From Cordylochernes scorpioides (lineage: Eukaryota; Arthropoda; Arachnida; Pseudoscorpiones; Chernetidae), in contig CP092886.1 of assembly GCA_030710605.1 (NCBI GenBank), forward strand, positions 163,540,000-163,603,999: 64,000 nt of DNA. The letters are read 5' to 3'. The notes below the pieces were generated by a model. It worked only from the letters and a program-made list of their open reading frames with translations, was not told the origin of the DNA and made no database searches. A program made the position numbers and the translations under genes. Below are positions 53,165 through 62,710 of this stretch, one piece after another (position 1 is the first letter of the stretch; each line of letters starts with the position of its first letter).

Positions 53165-53330
53165 CTAAACACAAGGTAATTAGACCAAATTCAAATAAAT
53201 AAATAGTGTGTGACGTTTTGGTAACAGCATTGTTACCAAAATGTCCCACACTATTAAATTATTTGGATTTGGTCTTATTTTCTTGTATCTATAATCCAAA
53301 ATGTGCTTTATCATACCTTGTGTTTACTTT
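53165..53330 (+). mobile_element. Family B palindromic unit, arms meeting in stem II
   Basis: 53212-53245: GACGTTTTGGTAACAGC then GTTACCAAAATGTC. Left end AAACACAAGGTAATTAG, right end AATGTGCTTTATC. Confidence 0.65.
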
Positions 53331-53604
53331 TTGTCACTTATAGTATAATATATCAGCCGTTAACTACCCTCCATTATTATCATGGCCTGCACAATGTGTA
53401 CTTGTAATTAGCAATATGTATATTGATTTAACAATATGAATTGGGAAAGAATGGCAATCATGTACCAAAAGACAATCTTTCCATTTTAAAATGCATTCCT
53501 TTAATGCAGAGTGTCCCATAGTGAGAATGTCCTCTCATTGTGTGTATTTGTGGAAGTTTTACTGTATTTTTAATTATGTAACAAAAGTAACAAGATAAAT
53601 TTAG

Positions 53605-54226
53605 ACACAAGGTAATAAGACCAAATCCAAATAAATAAATAGTGTGTGACGTTTCGGTAGCAGCGTTGTTACCATCTTCAGACAAAAGTACTGAAGTGTC
53701 TGAAGATGGTAACAACGCTCTGTTACCGAAACGTCACACACTATTTATTTATTTGGATTTGGTCTTATTACCTTGTGTTTATTATCTACTAGCCGAATGA
53801 CCCGGGCAACGCCCGTGTTTTACCCGATTGAATGTTTTGATTCAAATACTATTTGTTACAATTATAAATTGGCGCCTTATATAAATGCATATGTTAGTTA
53901 ATAACTATAGCCTATGTGCTTTATCTGTCTATGTACTGTTGGCTTCCGTAGGCGTCTCTTACTGGGAAAAAGAAAGAGAGGATTCCATTTGGTTATTAAC
54001 TAATATATGCATTTATTTAAGGAGCGACCCGCTCCAACACAATGGTTACAAAAACGATAAAGCGAGTGGGGGGCATGATGGGGGGGGGGGGGGCAAAGGT
54101 GGCGTGATCGTAGCCGACCAATAGGAGGGCGCCATTCCAAAAAAAAAAAAGCAAACGGTGACAGAGATGACTGATGAAGAATGACGCTCGTAACTGTATA
54201 TAGAAAAATCCAAATTGTGCCTTATC
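53605..54226 (+). mobile_element. Family B unit carrying a Helitron, target duplication 13 bp
   Basis: Flanked by AAGATAAATTTAG at 53592-53604 and 54227-54239 (perfect). Inverted cores: minus 53648-53681 (CTGAAGA, GAAACGTC) and plus 53700-53735 (CTGAAGA, GAAACGTC, one insertion in the loop). The Helitron 53789-54205 (minus) sits in the right tail between ..ATCTA and AATCCAAATTG. Ends ATTGTGCCTTATC. Confidence 0.85.
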
Positions 54227-54239
54227 AAGATAAATTTAG

Positions 54240-54385
54240 GAAACAAAAGGTAACAAGACCAAATCAAATTATTGAAATGTATGTGATTGTTCGGTAAAAA
54301 TGCTGTTACCAATATGTGACAAACATTTCAATAATTTGGTCTTGTTACCTTTTGTTTATAATCTATAATCTAAATTGTACCTTAT
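54240..54385 (+). mobile_element. Family B2 palindrome
   Basis: Related unit with AAAAGGTAACAAGACCAAAT ... ATTTGGTCTTGTTACC-type arms and a decayed core at 54286-54320. Right end CTAAATTGTACCTTATC. Confidence 0.6.
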
Positions 54386-54529
54386 CAAGACTAAACAACT
54401 CAGCATGACAATCCAGTATCACCAAGAGTGACATTATCAGAATAGAAATTGTAGCAATGCTGCTACTCTAACATTGTTAATGCTAATGGAATTTGGAGAC
54501 ACTCCAGCTACTGAATGTTTTTATTCTCT

Positions 54530-54985
54530 CGACGTTCCGACTAAACGCTTTTGTCAAAACATCGAGAGAATAAAAACATTTTCTAGCCGAAGTGTCTCTT
54601 CTTCTTCTTTCTTATCTCCACTCAATCATTTATGACTGGGTGAAGTAGAATGTGTCTGCCTTTGTCATTAAGACTGGGAGCACTACTCAGTTGCAGGCCA
54701 ACTTAGCTCCAAAAGAAATGGCCTCTTCTGACATGAGGAACAGACGCCATGTGCAGCCGCTCCTAACATGGAGTACAAACACTGCTCATCCCTTATCCCT
54801 GGATTAGGAGCCCTTACAGGATACTATCAGCCGGGCCAGCTGAGCCCAGGTTTTTTTAGTGAGCTTGTTATTTCTCCCCCTCCTCTTTTTTCATCCGGGC
54901 TTGGGACCGGCAAAGGCGGAGTTAGAAGTGTCCCTTAATTCTAATGGATGCCGGCCAGGCAACCTCTATCTTCATGATAATTGAA
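54530..54985. repeat. Family C repeat interrupted by R350
   Basis: 54530-54590 has GTTTTTATTCTCTCGACGTT and its complement AACATCGAGAGAATAAAAAC as an inverted pair, then GCCGAAGTGTC. The R350 copy 6 (54595-54925, plus) is inserted next to GAAGTGTC, which recurs after it. The end block GCCGGCCAGGCAACCTCTAT follows. Confidence 0.6.
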
Positions 54986-55119
54986 TTTGTTTATTTTTAT
55001 TTTTACTTTTATACTCCCATATTTCTGGAGTTGATTGAAGAGTGATATAAACCATTAATTTTTCAAAACCACCACAACCCAGAATCCCACATGGGCACTT
55101 TTTTATAATAAAAAAATTT

Positions 55120-55256
55120 TAAACACAAGGTAATAAGACCAAATCCAAATAAATAAAAAGAGTTGTTACCGAAACGTCACACACTATTTATTTATTTATT
55201 TGGATTTGGTCTTATTACCTTGTGTTTATAATCTATAATCCAAATTGTGCCTTATC
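55120..55256 (+). mobile_element. Family B unit, target duplication 13 bp
   Basis: Flanked by AATAAAAAAATTT at 55107-55119 and 55257-55269. Left arm shortened to AAACACAAGGTAATAAG..AATAAAAAG; right arm from GTTGTTACCGAAACGTC. Ends ATTGTGCCTTATC. Confidence 0.8.
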
Positions 55257-55329
55257 AATAAAAAAATTTCTCCAATGGCCACTGATACTTGCAAAAGTCC
55301 AATACCACCAATGAGTGCAAGTAACCAAA

Positions 55330-55429
55330 NNNNNNNNNNNNNNNNNNNNNNNNNNNNNNNNNNNNNNNNNNNNNNNNNNNNNNNNNNNNNNNNNNNNNNN
55401 NNNNNNNNNNNNNNNNNNNNNNNNNNNNN
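55330..55429. other. Assembly gap, exactly 100 N
   Basis: A round-number gap is normally a placeholder of unknown size. Confidence 0.95.
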
Positions 55430-55559
55430 CCAGGCTCTGGCACATTTCTAAGTGCAAAAATCAAACTGCTTTCCACATATGTAGACATGTGGTACATTTA
55501 CAGTAAAAACAGTCGCTAATTTCTACCCACCATGATTATCATGGCCTGTACCACGTATC

Positions 55560-55765
55560 GACTCATGGACAAAAGGAAGTTTTACCTTTTAGCATGTATA
55601 TCGGGATTCAGACAATAACTCTGAAAGATATTTGATGCCCAGTGACCTTTATTGAAAATACACAAGTTAACCAAGTGTGAACAAAATTGCCTCTATTTTC
55701 TTTAAAAAAAATATATAGATGATCAGCAACATCAAAGACAATTTTGTTCATGAGAGCGTGTGTAC
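55560..55765 (-). mobile_element. CACTCATGGACAAA MITE, decayed
   Basis: Left end GACTCATGGACAAAAGGAAG, internal CAGTGACCTTTATTGAA, right end ATTTTGTTCATGAGAG. Confidence 0.6.
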
Positions 55766-55769
55766 TTAG

Positions 55770-56035
55770 AATTTTTTTTTTTTTTTTAAGTTTTGTCAGT
55801 GTCTTTAGTTAACAATAACTAAAATGTATATTTAATAACAGTAAGGTCAATAGTATAATACACTTAGCCATGTACTTTAATAATATACCTTATATCATAT
55901 AACTAATTATCGTATGATGATATATTTATATGACTAATTATTTTATTTGCTCACTCCCCACACACACACTGTTGGAAGATTTCTTGCAAGTTTCATTTTT
56001 AAAATTGAATATTTAGAATTGAATGAATACATAAA
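55770..56035. other. No recognisable feature
   Basis: AT-rich. Confidence 0.4.
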
Positions 56036-56039
56036 GTAA

Positions 56040-56440
56040 CAAGGGGGTTGAGTGCTATAAACCATAAATTTTCAACAACCCCACAACCCAAGATCAAAAA
56101 TCCCATATTGGACACTTTTCAAAAATAAAAATGTTTCAATGGCTCCTGATTCTTGTAAAAGTCCAATCCAATCATTGATTGCAAATAGCCAAACAAGGCT
56201 GTCTTACAAACACAAGGTAATAAGACCAAATGCAAATAAATAAATAGTGACGTTTCGGTAACAGCATTGTTACCATCTTCAGACAAAAGTTCTGAATGAG
56301 ATGGTAACAACGCTGTTACCGAAGCGTCGCACACTATTTATTCATTTGGATTTGGTCTTATCACCTTGTGTTTATAATCTATAATCCAAATTGTGCTTTA
56401 TCAAGGCTGTCTTACTTTAAGTGTAAAAGTTGAACTGCTT
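56040..56440 (+). mobile_element. SINE-T copy interrupted by family B
   Basis: A decayed SINE-T (CACAACCCAAGATC.., TTGGACACTTTTC, GCAAATAGCCAAAC) is split at 56207; after the insert it continues TTTAAGTGTAAAAGTTGAAC. Confidence 0.65.
56208..56402 (+). mobile_element. Family B palindromic unit, target duplication 13 bp
   Basis: Flanked by AAGGCTGTCTTAC at 56195-56207 and 56403-56415 (perfect). Minus core 56249-56282 (CTGAAGA, GAAACGTC) and plus half 56300-56328 (GAAGCGTC). Starts AAACACAAGGTAATAAG, ends ATTGTGCTTTATC. Confidence 0.88.
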
Positions 56441-56527
56441 TCTACATGATATGTACAATTTGGATAATAGCTTAGAAACATAAGGTAAGAAGACTAAATC
56501 CAAATTAATGAAATGTTTGTGACATTT

Positions 56528-56735
56528 AGGTAACAGCATTGATAAGGCACAATTTGGATTATCGATTATAAAACAAGGTAATAAGACCAAATAAATAAAT
56601 AGTGTGTGTGCAACACACTATTTATTTGGATTTGGTCTTATTACCTTGTTTTAGGTAACAGCATTGTTACTGAAAGATCACAAGCATTTCATTATTTTGG
56701 GTTTGGATTTGTTACCTTATGCTTTCTACATGGGT
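56528..56735 (-). mobile_element. Family B unit nested in an older family B unit, duplication 14 bp
   Basis: The insert 56542-56652 is flanked by AGGTAACAGCATTG at 56528-56541 and 56653-56666. Its arms meet at GTGTGTGTG|CAACACAC, so both ribozyme cores are gone. It sits within the stem II of an older minus-strand B copy. A SINE-T tail follows at 56725-56810. Confidence 0.8.
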
Positions 56736-56864
56736 AGACATCCAGTGCACATACAGTAAAAGCAGCCGCTAACTACCCATATGGTTACCATGGCCTGTAC
56801 CACGTGTATTTGAAATAATAAAAAGAAACAACCTTGTGATCCATATCCATAATCCAAACCCTTT

Positions 56865-57280
56865 TGATAAAGCACAATTTGGATTATAGATTATAATACA
56901 AGAAAATAAGACCTATATAATATTACCCTAATAAACTAATTGGATTAGGTCTTATTTTCGTGTATCCAAACCCTTTTATAAAAAGGAAAATCATTTTCCA
57001 AGGTACAAGATAATCTAAATAACTCTATTCTCTATCTGCAAAGTTTTGATAATTATCAGCAAGGCTACCAGACTGTGCCAACACTATATAGGAGACATGC
57101 ATGGTAGCAATGCTTTTACCAAAGATGGTCGCTTAATATATTTATTGGTCTATTTTGTGATTCTTTGTTTAATATCCAAATTGTATCTTATCGAAGTACA
57201 TTATATGTGAAAAAGGCACCTCATCCTTTTAACAAATGAGTAAAATGTCTTAAAACAATGCATCTTAACCAAACTAGTCA
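56865..57280. other. Family B' fragments and unidentified AT-rich sequence
   Basis: 56870-56970 is a short B' palindrome without ribozyme (GATAAAGCACAATTTGG.., TAGGTCTTATTTTCGTGTAT). No gene. Confidence 0.45.
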
Positions 57281-57285
57281 ACCCT

Positions 57286-57340
57286 GTACTGATTAGGGCA
57301 ATAGTCTGAAATTTGGTATACACACACAGGGGTATGAATT
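57286..57340 (+). ncRNA. Hammerhead-like motif, family A2, beside the Penelope remnant
   Basis: CCCTGTA, CTGATTA (G8 is T), GGGC..GTCT, GAAAT, TTGGTATAC, then ACACAGGGG. The CCCTGT/ACAGGG stem I is kept across a small insertion. Core changes suggest it is inactive. Confidence 0.4.
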
Positions 57341-57378
57341 TGTTCAAATTTTCCAAAGCTGGAATTGTTGTTTATTTG

Positions 57379-57697
57379 GTAAGTGAGTTTAATTTATGAA
57401 GTGAAATGTGAAAAATGTGACCAATGCTATGTAGGACAAACATCCGGAACTTTAAAAAAGAGAATGAAAAACCATGAATATGCTCTGATATGGGATAAAA
57501 TTGATAAATTCTGCACTTGTAGAACATGGAAAAATCACAGGGCATAATAATTTTAACCTAAAAGAAACAAAGATACTAGATTATGAGAAAAATTATTTTA
57601 AGAGACAATTTAAAGAAGCATTTTTCATTCAAAAGAAATGTGCTACAATTAACAGAATGGAAGAAAGAGGAAATATAAATGATATTTATAGATATTA
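57379..57697 (+). pseudogene. Penelope-like GIY-YIG endonuclease remnant
   Basis: The frame reads VKCEKCDQCYVGQTSGTLKK then RMKNHEYA, the C-x-x-C, Y-V-G and R-x-x-x-H pattern of the Penelope GIY-YIG domain. Near 57490 the frame shifts by one in an A/T run and continues (57501-57697) with LVEHGKITGHN, KILDYEKNYFKRQFKEAFFI and INRMEERGN, matching the family's C-terminal order. Reverse transcriptase is absent; only the element's 3' coding end remains. It is followed at once by inverted repeats (57698-57790). Confidence 0.75.
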
Positions 57698-57800
57698 AAA
57701 TTTTACACAAATAAATTTACTGGCAATGCGTTTCTTTTAAATATCATCAAATATTATCATTGCCAGTAAATTTATTTGTGTAAAATTTTAATGATAGATG
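57698..57800. repeat. Inverted repeat behind the endonuclease
   Basis: AATTTTACACAAATAAATTT, ACTGGCAATG and their complements (57757-57790) enclose a 25-bp loop. Same ends as 26455-26640. Confidence 0.65.
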
Positions 57801-57989
57801 GCAATAAAATTTAATTTACTAATTTATAGATATGCTTTTAATTATATTTAATTTTAAAAAATGGGTTTTTCCACTTTTAATTTTAAGAATAATATTCTGT
57901 GTTTCTCAGATAACTATCTTCTTCTTATCTGTTATCTTGTTTACACACTTGATAACAGTAACTATTTAAAAAATGCTGTGGTAAAATTT

Positions 57990-58080
57990 CTCATCCAGTA
58001 CTTTTGTCTGAAGATGGTAACAACCGAAACGTCACACACTATTTATTTATTTGGATTTGGTCTTATTCCCTTGTTTTATA
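57990..58080 (+). repeat. Family B copy with shortened stem II
   Basis: Core 58008-58033: CTGAAGA, T, GGT-AACA-ACC, GAAAC, GTC. A deletion in stem II leaves a three-pair stem with a four-base loop but keeps every core base. Confidence 0.6.
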
Positions 58081-58182
58081 TACCCTTTAACTTAATATAA
58101 CCTTAAAACCCAACCAAAATAATTTTGCTTATTGTTTAAAATTAAATGTTATAGCACCTTTGTGGTAACAAGTCCAAATATT

Positions 58183-58699
58183 AACACAAGGCAATAAGAC
58201 AAAATCTAAACGCTGTTACCAAAATGTCACACGCTATTTATTTATTTGGATTTGGTCTTATTACCTTGTGTTTATATTCTACTAGCCGAATGACCCGGGC
58301 AACGCCCGTGTTTTACCCGATTGAATGTTTTGATTCAAATACTATTTGTTACAATTATAAATTGGCGCCTTATATAAATGCATATGTTAGTTAATAACTA
58401 TAGCCTATGTGCTTTATCTGTTTTTGTACTGTTGGCTTCCATAGGCGTCTCTTACTGGGAAAAAGAAAGAGAGGATTCCATTTGGTTATTAACTAATATA
58501 TGCATTTATTTAAGGAGCGACCCGCTCCAACACAATGGTTACAAAAAAGAAAAAGCGAGTGGGGGGGGGCAAAGGTGGGGTGATCGTAGCCGACCAATAG
58601 GAGGGCGCCATTCCAAAAAAAAAGCAAACGGTGACAGAGATGACTGATGAAGAATGACGCTCGTAACTGTATATAGAATAATCCAAATTGTGCCTTATC
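58183..58699 (+). mobile_element. Second family B + Helitron composite
   Basis: Flanked by AAGTCCAAATATT (58170-58182) and AAGTCCAACTATT (58700-58712), 12 of 13 identical. The core is reduced (ACGCTGTTACCAAAATGTC at about 58211-58231). The Helitron 58282-58678 lies at the same site as in the 53605 composite, between ..TTCTA and TAATCCAAATTG. Ends ATTGTGCCTTATC. Confidence 0.82.
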
Positions 58700-58854
58700 A
58701 AGTCCAACTATTGTTGAGCCTCCTTATAACATCACTTAGAACCAACCTCAATTTTGTTATAATCATTTTGTTGTTATAAAAGAGGCTGTTAAAACAAGGT
58801 CCCACTTTTAGTAATATACAGGAGTATTTCAGTAACAGCCAAGTGCTTCTATCT

Positions 58855-58920
58855 ATAATCCAAATTATAACCATGTTGCTTGAAGATGTTAACAAAGCTG
58901 TTACTGAAAGTCGCATATAA
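58855..58920 (+). repeat. Decayed family B copy
   Basis: TTGAAGATGTTAACAAAGC, then GTTACTGAAAGTCGC. Confidence 0.4.
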
Positions 58921-58923
58921 ATT

Positions 58924-59226
58924 AACTCCGCCTTTGCTGGTCCCAAGCCCAGATGAAAAAGGAGGAGCAGTAACAAGCTCACTAAAAAACCTGGGCTCAG
59001 CTGGCCCGGCTGATAGTACCCTGTAAGGGCTCCTAATCCAGGGATACAGGATGAGCAGCGTTTGTACTCCATGTTAGGAGCGGCTGCACATGGCGTCTGT
59101 TCCTCATGTCAGAGGCGGCCATTTCTTCTGGAGCTAAGTCAGCCTGCCACTGAGTAGTGCTCCCAATCTTAATGACAAAGGCAGAAGCATTCTACTTTAC
59201 CCAGTGTGGAGATAAGAAAGAAGAAG
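58924..59226 (-). mobile_element. SINE-like repeat R350, copy 7
   Basis: Complete apart from a small deletion. Ends GAGATAAGAAAGAAGAAG. Confidence 0.7.
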
Positions 59227-59308
59227 ACATATAAATGACTTATTTGGATTTGGTCTTGTTACCTTGTGATATTTAGCTACTCAAGTTTTATCTAGTGATT
59301 TTTATCTA

Positions 59309-59627
59309 TGCAATTTGATATAAAGCACAATTTGGGTTATAGATTATAATTCAAGAAAAGACCTAATCCAAATAATTTAATAGTGTAAAAATAAGACCTG
59401 ATCCAAATAATTTAATAGTGTGTAAAATAAGACCTAATCCAAATAATTTAATAATGTGTAAAAATAAGACCTAATCCAAATAATTTAATAATGTGTAAAA
59501 TAAGACCTAATCCAAATAATTTAATAATGCGTGTTAAAATAAGACTTAATCCAAATAATTTAATAGCGTTTCACACACTATTAAATTATTTAGATTAGGT
59601 CTTATTTTCTTGTATCTCTGCAATTTG
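59309..59627 (-). mobile_element. Family B' unit with tandem left arm
   Basis: TGCAATTTG at 59309-59317 and 59619-59627 is a likely 9-bp duplication. The arm AAAATAAGACCTAATCC..AATTTAATA is repeated about six times with a 36-bp period (59388-59560) before the single facing arm. No ribozyme core remains. Confidence 0.65.
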
Positions 59628-59629
59628 TT

Positions 59630-61360
59630 TTGAAATCTAAACAAAAAAATAATAAAGTAAAAAAGCTTATGTGGAGCAAATATGTTATGACCTATTGAAT
59701 TTGAAATATTTATATATGGGGTGAATAAACCTTTAAAATATTTGGATAAAATGTGCACTCTTATTCTTTTTTCGATTAAAATGTGCATCTAACATCAATT
59801 TATTTCTTCTGCGTGTACCAATCGCTTTATGCGAATTTTACACGCCATATTGAAAATACGAGTTTCTAGTTGGCTTTTTCCCTTTTTTTTTTCAACTGCG
59901 CGCTCCATAAATTACAATAATAAACATATCACTTGGTCATAAATATTTATTGCAAAATGTTTTTTTCGATATTTTATAAAAGTATATCGTAATTTTCTTA
60001 TATTTTTACTCATAAATTTTTATTTATTTATTTTTAATATATTTATATTAAAAGATAATAATGAATAAATATATATAATATTTTGATGTATTGTAGTTCA
60101 AATATCAAGCAAACTCTTAACGCACACTCTAAAGAAGACTTTTTAACTTTTATTAAAACTTTTTTTTAAGTAGAGTAAATTTTTTAAAATTTTAATAGAA
60201 ACTTTTTAAAAATAGTCACAAAAACTCCGAAATCAACCATCATTTTTTAATTATATACATTTTAAATAAATATAGATTAAAATTAATCCTGTTCCATCTA
60301 TGATAACCATTCATTCATTTATAAGATCTAAAAATATATGGCATTGATTGTGACAGAGCTTCTTAAAATATATATTTTTTTCGAAAACTTATTTTCTTCT
60401 GGATTTAACATAAAGATTTATTGAGCGAAAAAAATGGAGCCCAATTATAAAATTAATTTATTAAATTTCTTACATTAATATGTTTGTTCAAATTTCAGGC
60501 GTTATATTCATGATTATCCAATCACATCTCTCTGCACTATTTTCATTGTGTTCTTACCTTTTTTTTACAAAATATTTTGTTATTTTGAAACTTATCATTT
60601 TAAATAATTCCTATGAAAAACACCTTTAAGTGCTCGCTATTGCAACTTCTATTTAAACTTAATTAAAAATGAATAATTCGAGAATAATTTGTAAGTGAAA
60701 AAATTTTTGCCCCCCTTTTTGAACAATAGGTTCAGCTAAAGATCCCATTTTTTGAAGATTTAGACCGTTTACCATCTTTTTAATACATTTTGAAACCAGA
60801 TTCATCAAGAGAGATATTAATAACCCAAGTTCCTGGAACGCCAACTACTGTTGCGTTCCCTGGTTTGGATAGATGAAAAGGGAGGATACACGATGTGACT
60901 TATTAAAGTTTCCTTACTTAAGTATATATATATATAGCAATTTAGGCCAACAACCCCATGTATATAACCCGCAGCAAGACCTTAATGTTGTATAATGGTA
61001 AATATGATGGAATAACGCACTGAAACACATAAAAGTACAAACATTACTAAAACCTGACAGATAATTACCCTCAAAGTAGCCCTAATAAAGTCGTAATTTT
61101 GCAACTGTTGCTGTGTCAATATATCACAGCAAAGATATAGTACACAACTCTATTTCAACAGAGTCGGTTGTTCTATAATTTGTACACTTTGTAAAATTAA
61201 GGTGTGGGGGGTAGTACCATAAAGCAAAAGGAATGAAATATGTATGAGAGAAAACAAGAAAATTTCTCTAGATATTTATTTAAATAAATTAAAATTTGGG
61301 AACATGTCTATACTGACGAGATATGCTATTTACATAGTAAAAATTTAGATAGAGGTGACC
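59630..61360. other. No gene seen
   Basis: Strongly AT-rich. A 58-bp satellite relic (AACCCAAGTTCCTGGAACGC) is at about 60820 and a frame at 60659-60844 is unsupported. Confidence 0.45.
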
Positions 61361-61379
61361 TGAAGCTACTTTATAGCCC

Positions 61380-62213
61380 TTTAGGGCCCATGCGAAATCT
61401 AGGTTGGTTACTACACAAAAAGGGGGGGGGGGCGCTAAGTCATAATGACAAATGGCTTACCTTTTTCTCGAAAGTGCCGGCAAAGGTCTGATCTCCCGTC
61501 TGAAGACTGTCCTCTCACTGAGCGACTCCGATCGAATCTGCCTTTTGGCCAAGAAACCCTCTTTTATTCATGTCTCTCTCCGTTTTCATTCGCTGAAAGA
61601 AACACCAATCAAAATGGCCAACGGCTCCAGTATACAATTTCATCGACGCCCCAGGCCTCTCCCATCAAAATAGAACATATAGTATTACCAAAACAAAAAA
61701 AAAATCTAAAGAGAGAAACAGCTACGGCGATAGTGTAAAATTTCAGACGCCAGGCCCCCCCCCCTCCACATGGATTGAAATACTATCCTCCCTTTTTCTC
61801 GGGACGGTATATATATATCGCCCCCCTTCCGTCTTAGCTAAAAATCGACACAGGCCCCTTTTCACTTGAACTGTAATATAACGCTTTCCTTTATCGGGAA
61901 GGATATTTTATAAGGTTCAGTCTTTTAGAGATCTTCCTTCTCCATTTTTTTTTCTGGTCACCTTTACCTAAATTTTTGGTGAGGGGAATATATGTACATA
62001 TGAAACAACAGCTTCCAGCGCGGATGTCTCTGGGTGTCACTGGTGTCTTCTTCACCAGGCATCAGCTTTCGGCATGGAAGTCTGGTGTCATCAATTGTCT
62101 AGGTTTCTGGGCAAAAAGTGGTCTGTAAGTCTATGTGGGAGGGAAGCCATGTATCCATTTGATTTGATTATACATACGCCTTCTGTTGGGGTATGGTTAC
62201 AAAAACGTGCCCC
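61380..62213 (-). mobile_element. Possible LTR of a retroelement on the minus strand
   Basis: On the minus strand a purine tract (GGCAGGGGGAGGAT) at 62213-62228 is followed by TGTTGGGGCACG, a typical LTR start. A TATATATATACCG promoter-like stretch lies at 61808-61822, then a GC-rich transcribed-looking part and AAAAAG|GTAAGCC, a splice-donor-like site at about 61458-61464. No second LTR copy is in the window. A 97-codon plus frame here is unsupported. Confidence 0.35.
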
Positions 62214-62228
62214 AACAATCCTCCCCCT

Positions 62229-62710
62229 GCCAAGTAATGGACAAATGCGTTTGTGCTACTCATTATTCATCTGCCTTTCATCAGTTACTATGAAAGCAGG
62301 CCCATTTCTAGCAAAATGCATTTTCCATTACTAGGTGAAGCCAGATGTACCGAAACCTGTAGGAAGATAAGGCTAGTCAAAATGATGGTATGCCATTCTA
62401 GATGTTTATTATTCCGAACATTAGTGGGCATTGCGCATCCTGGCAAAGGGGTTTTTATGTGTTATTATTCCGTCAGCACACTGTTATCAACATAGGTTAT
62501 GGGGGACAGTCATATCATATGTATGGAAGTAAGCAAGGTCATCTGTCTTACCATTCATGGGTATATATACCACCCTTCCACTTTCTTCTTTGGCCTTGAG
62601 GAGTAGGCCTTCCTTGTGGTAAGTCCTCTCAACCCCATCCTTGCCTCTTGTGGTGCTGGATTAATTGCTACCTTCTTTCTGCTAACAATACAGTTAGAAC
62701 ATTTCCCTAT
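62229..62710 (-). pseudogene. Coding-like relic next to the possible LTR
   Basis: Minus frames with VYIPMNGKTDDLAYFHTYD and ITHKNPFARM read like decayed protein, in the position expected for the 3' coding end of the retroelement. Many stops, no family recognised. Confidence 0.25.

Larger units (their letters stand above)
55050..55560 (+). mobile_element. SINE-T interrupted by family B and by the gap
   Basis: The decayed head (ACCACAACCCAGAATCCCAC, GGGCACTTTTTT) is split at 55119 by a family B unit and resumes TCTCCAATGGCCACTGA. The Ns lie inside its body between GTAACCAAA and GGCTCTGGCACA. Confidence 0.75.
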
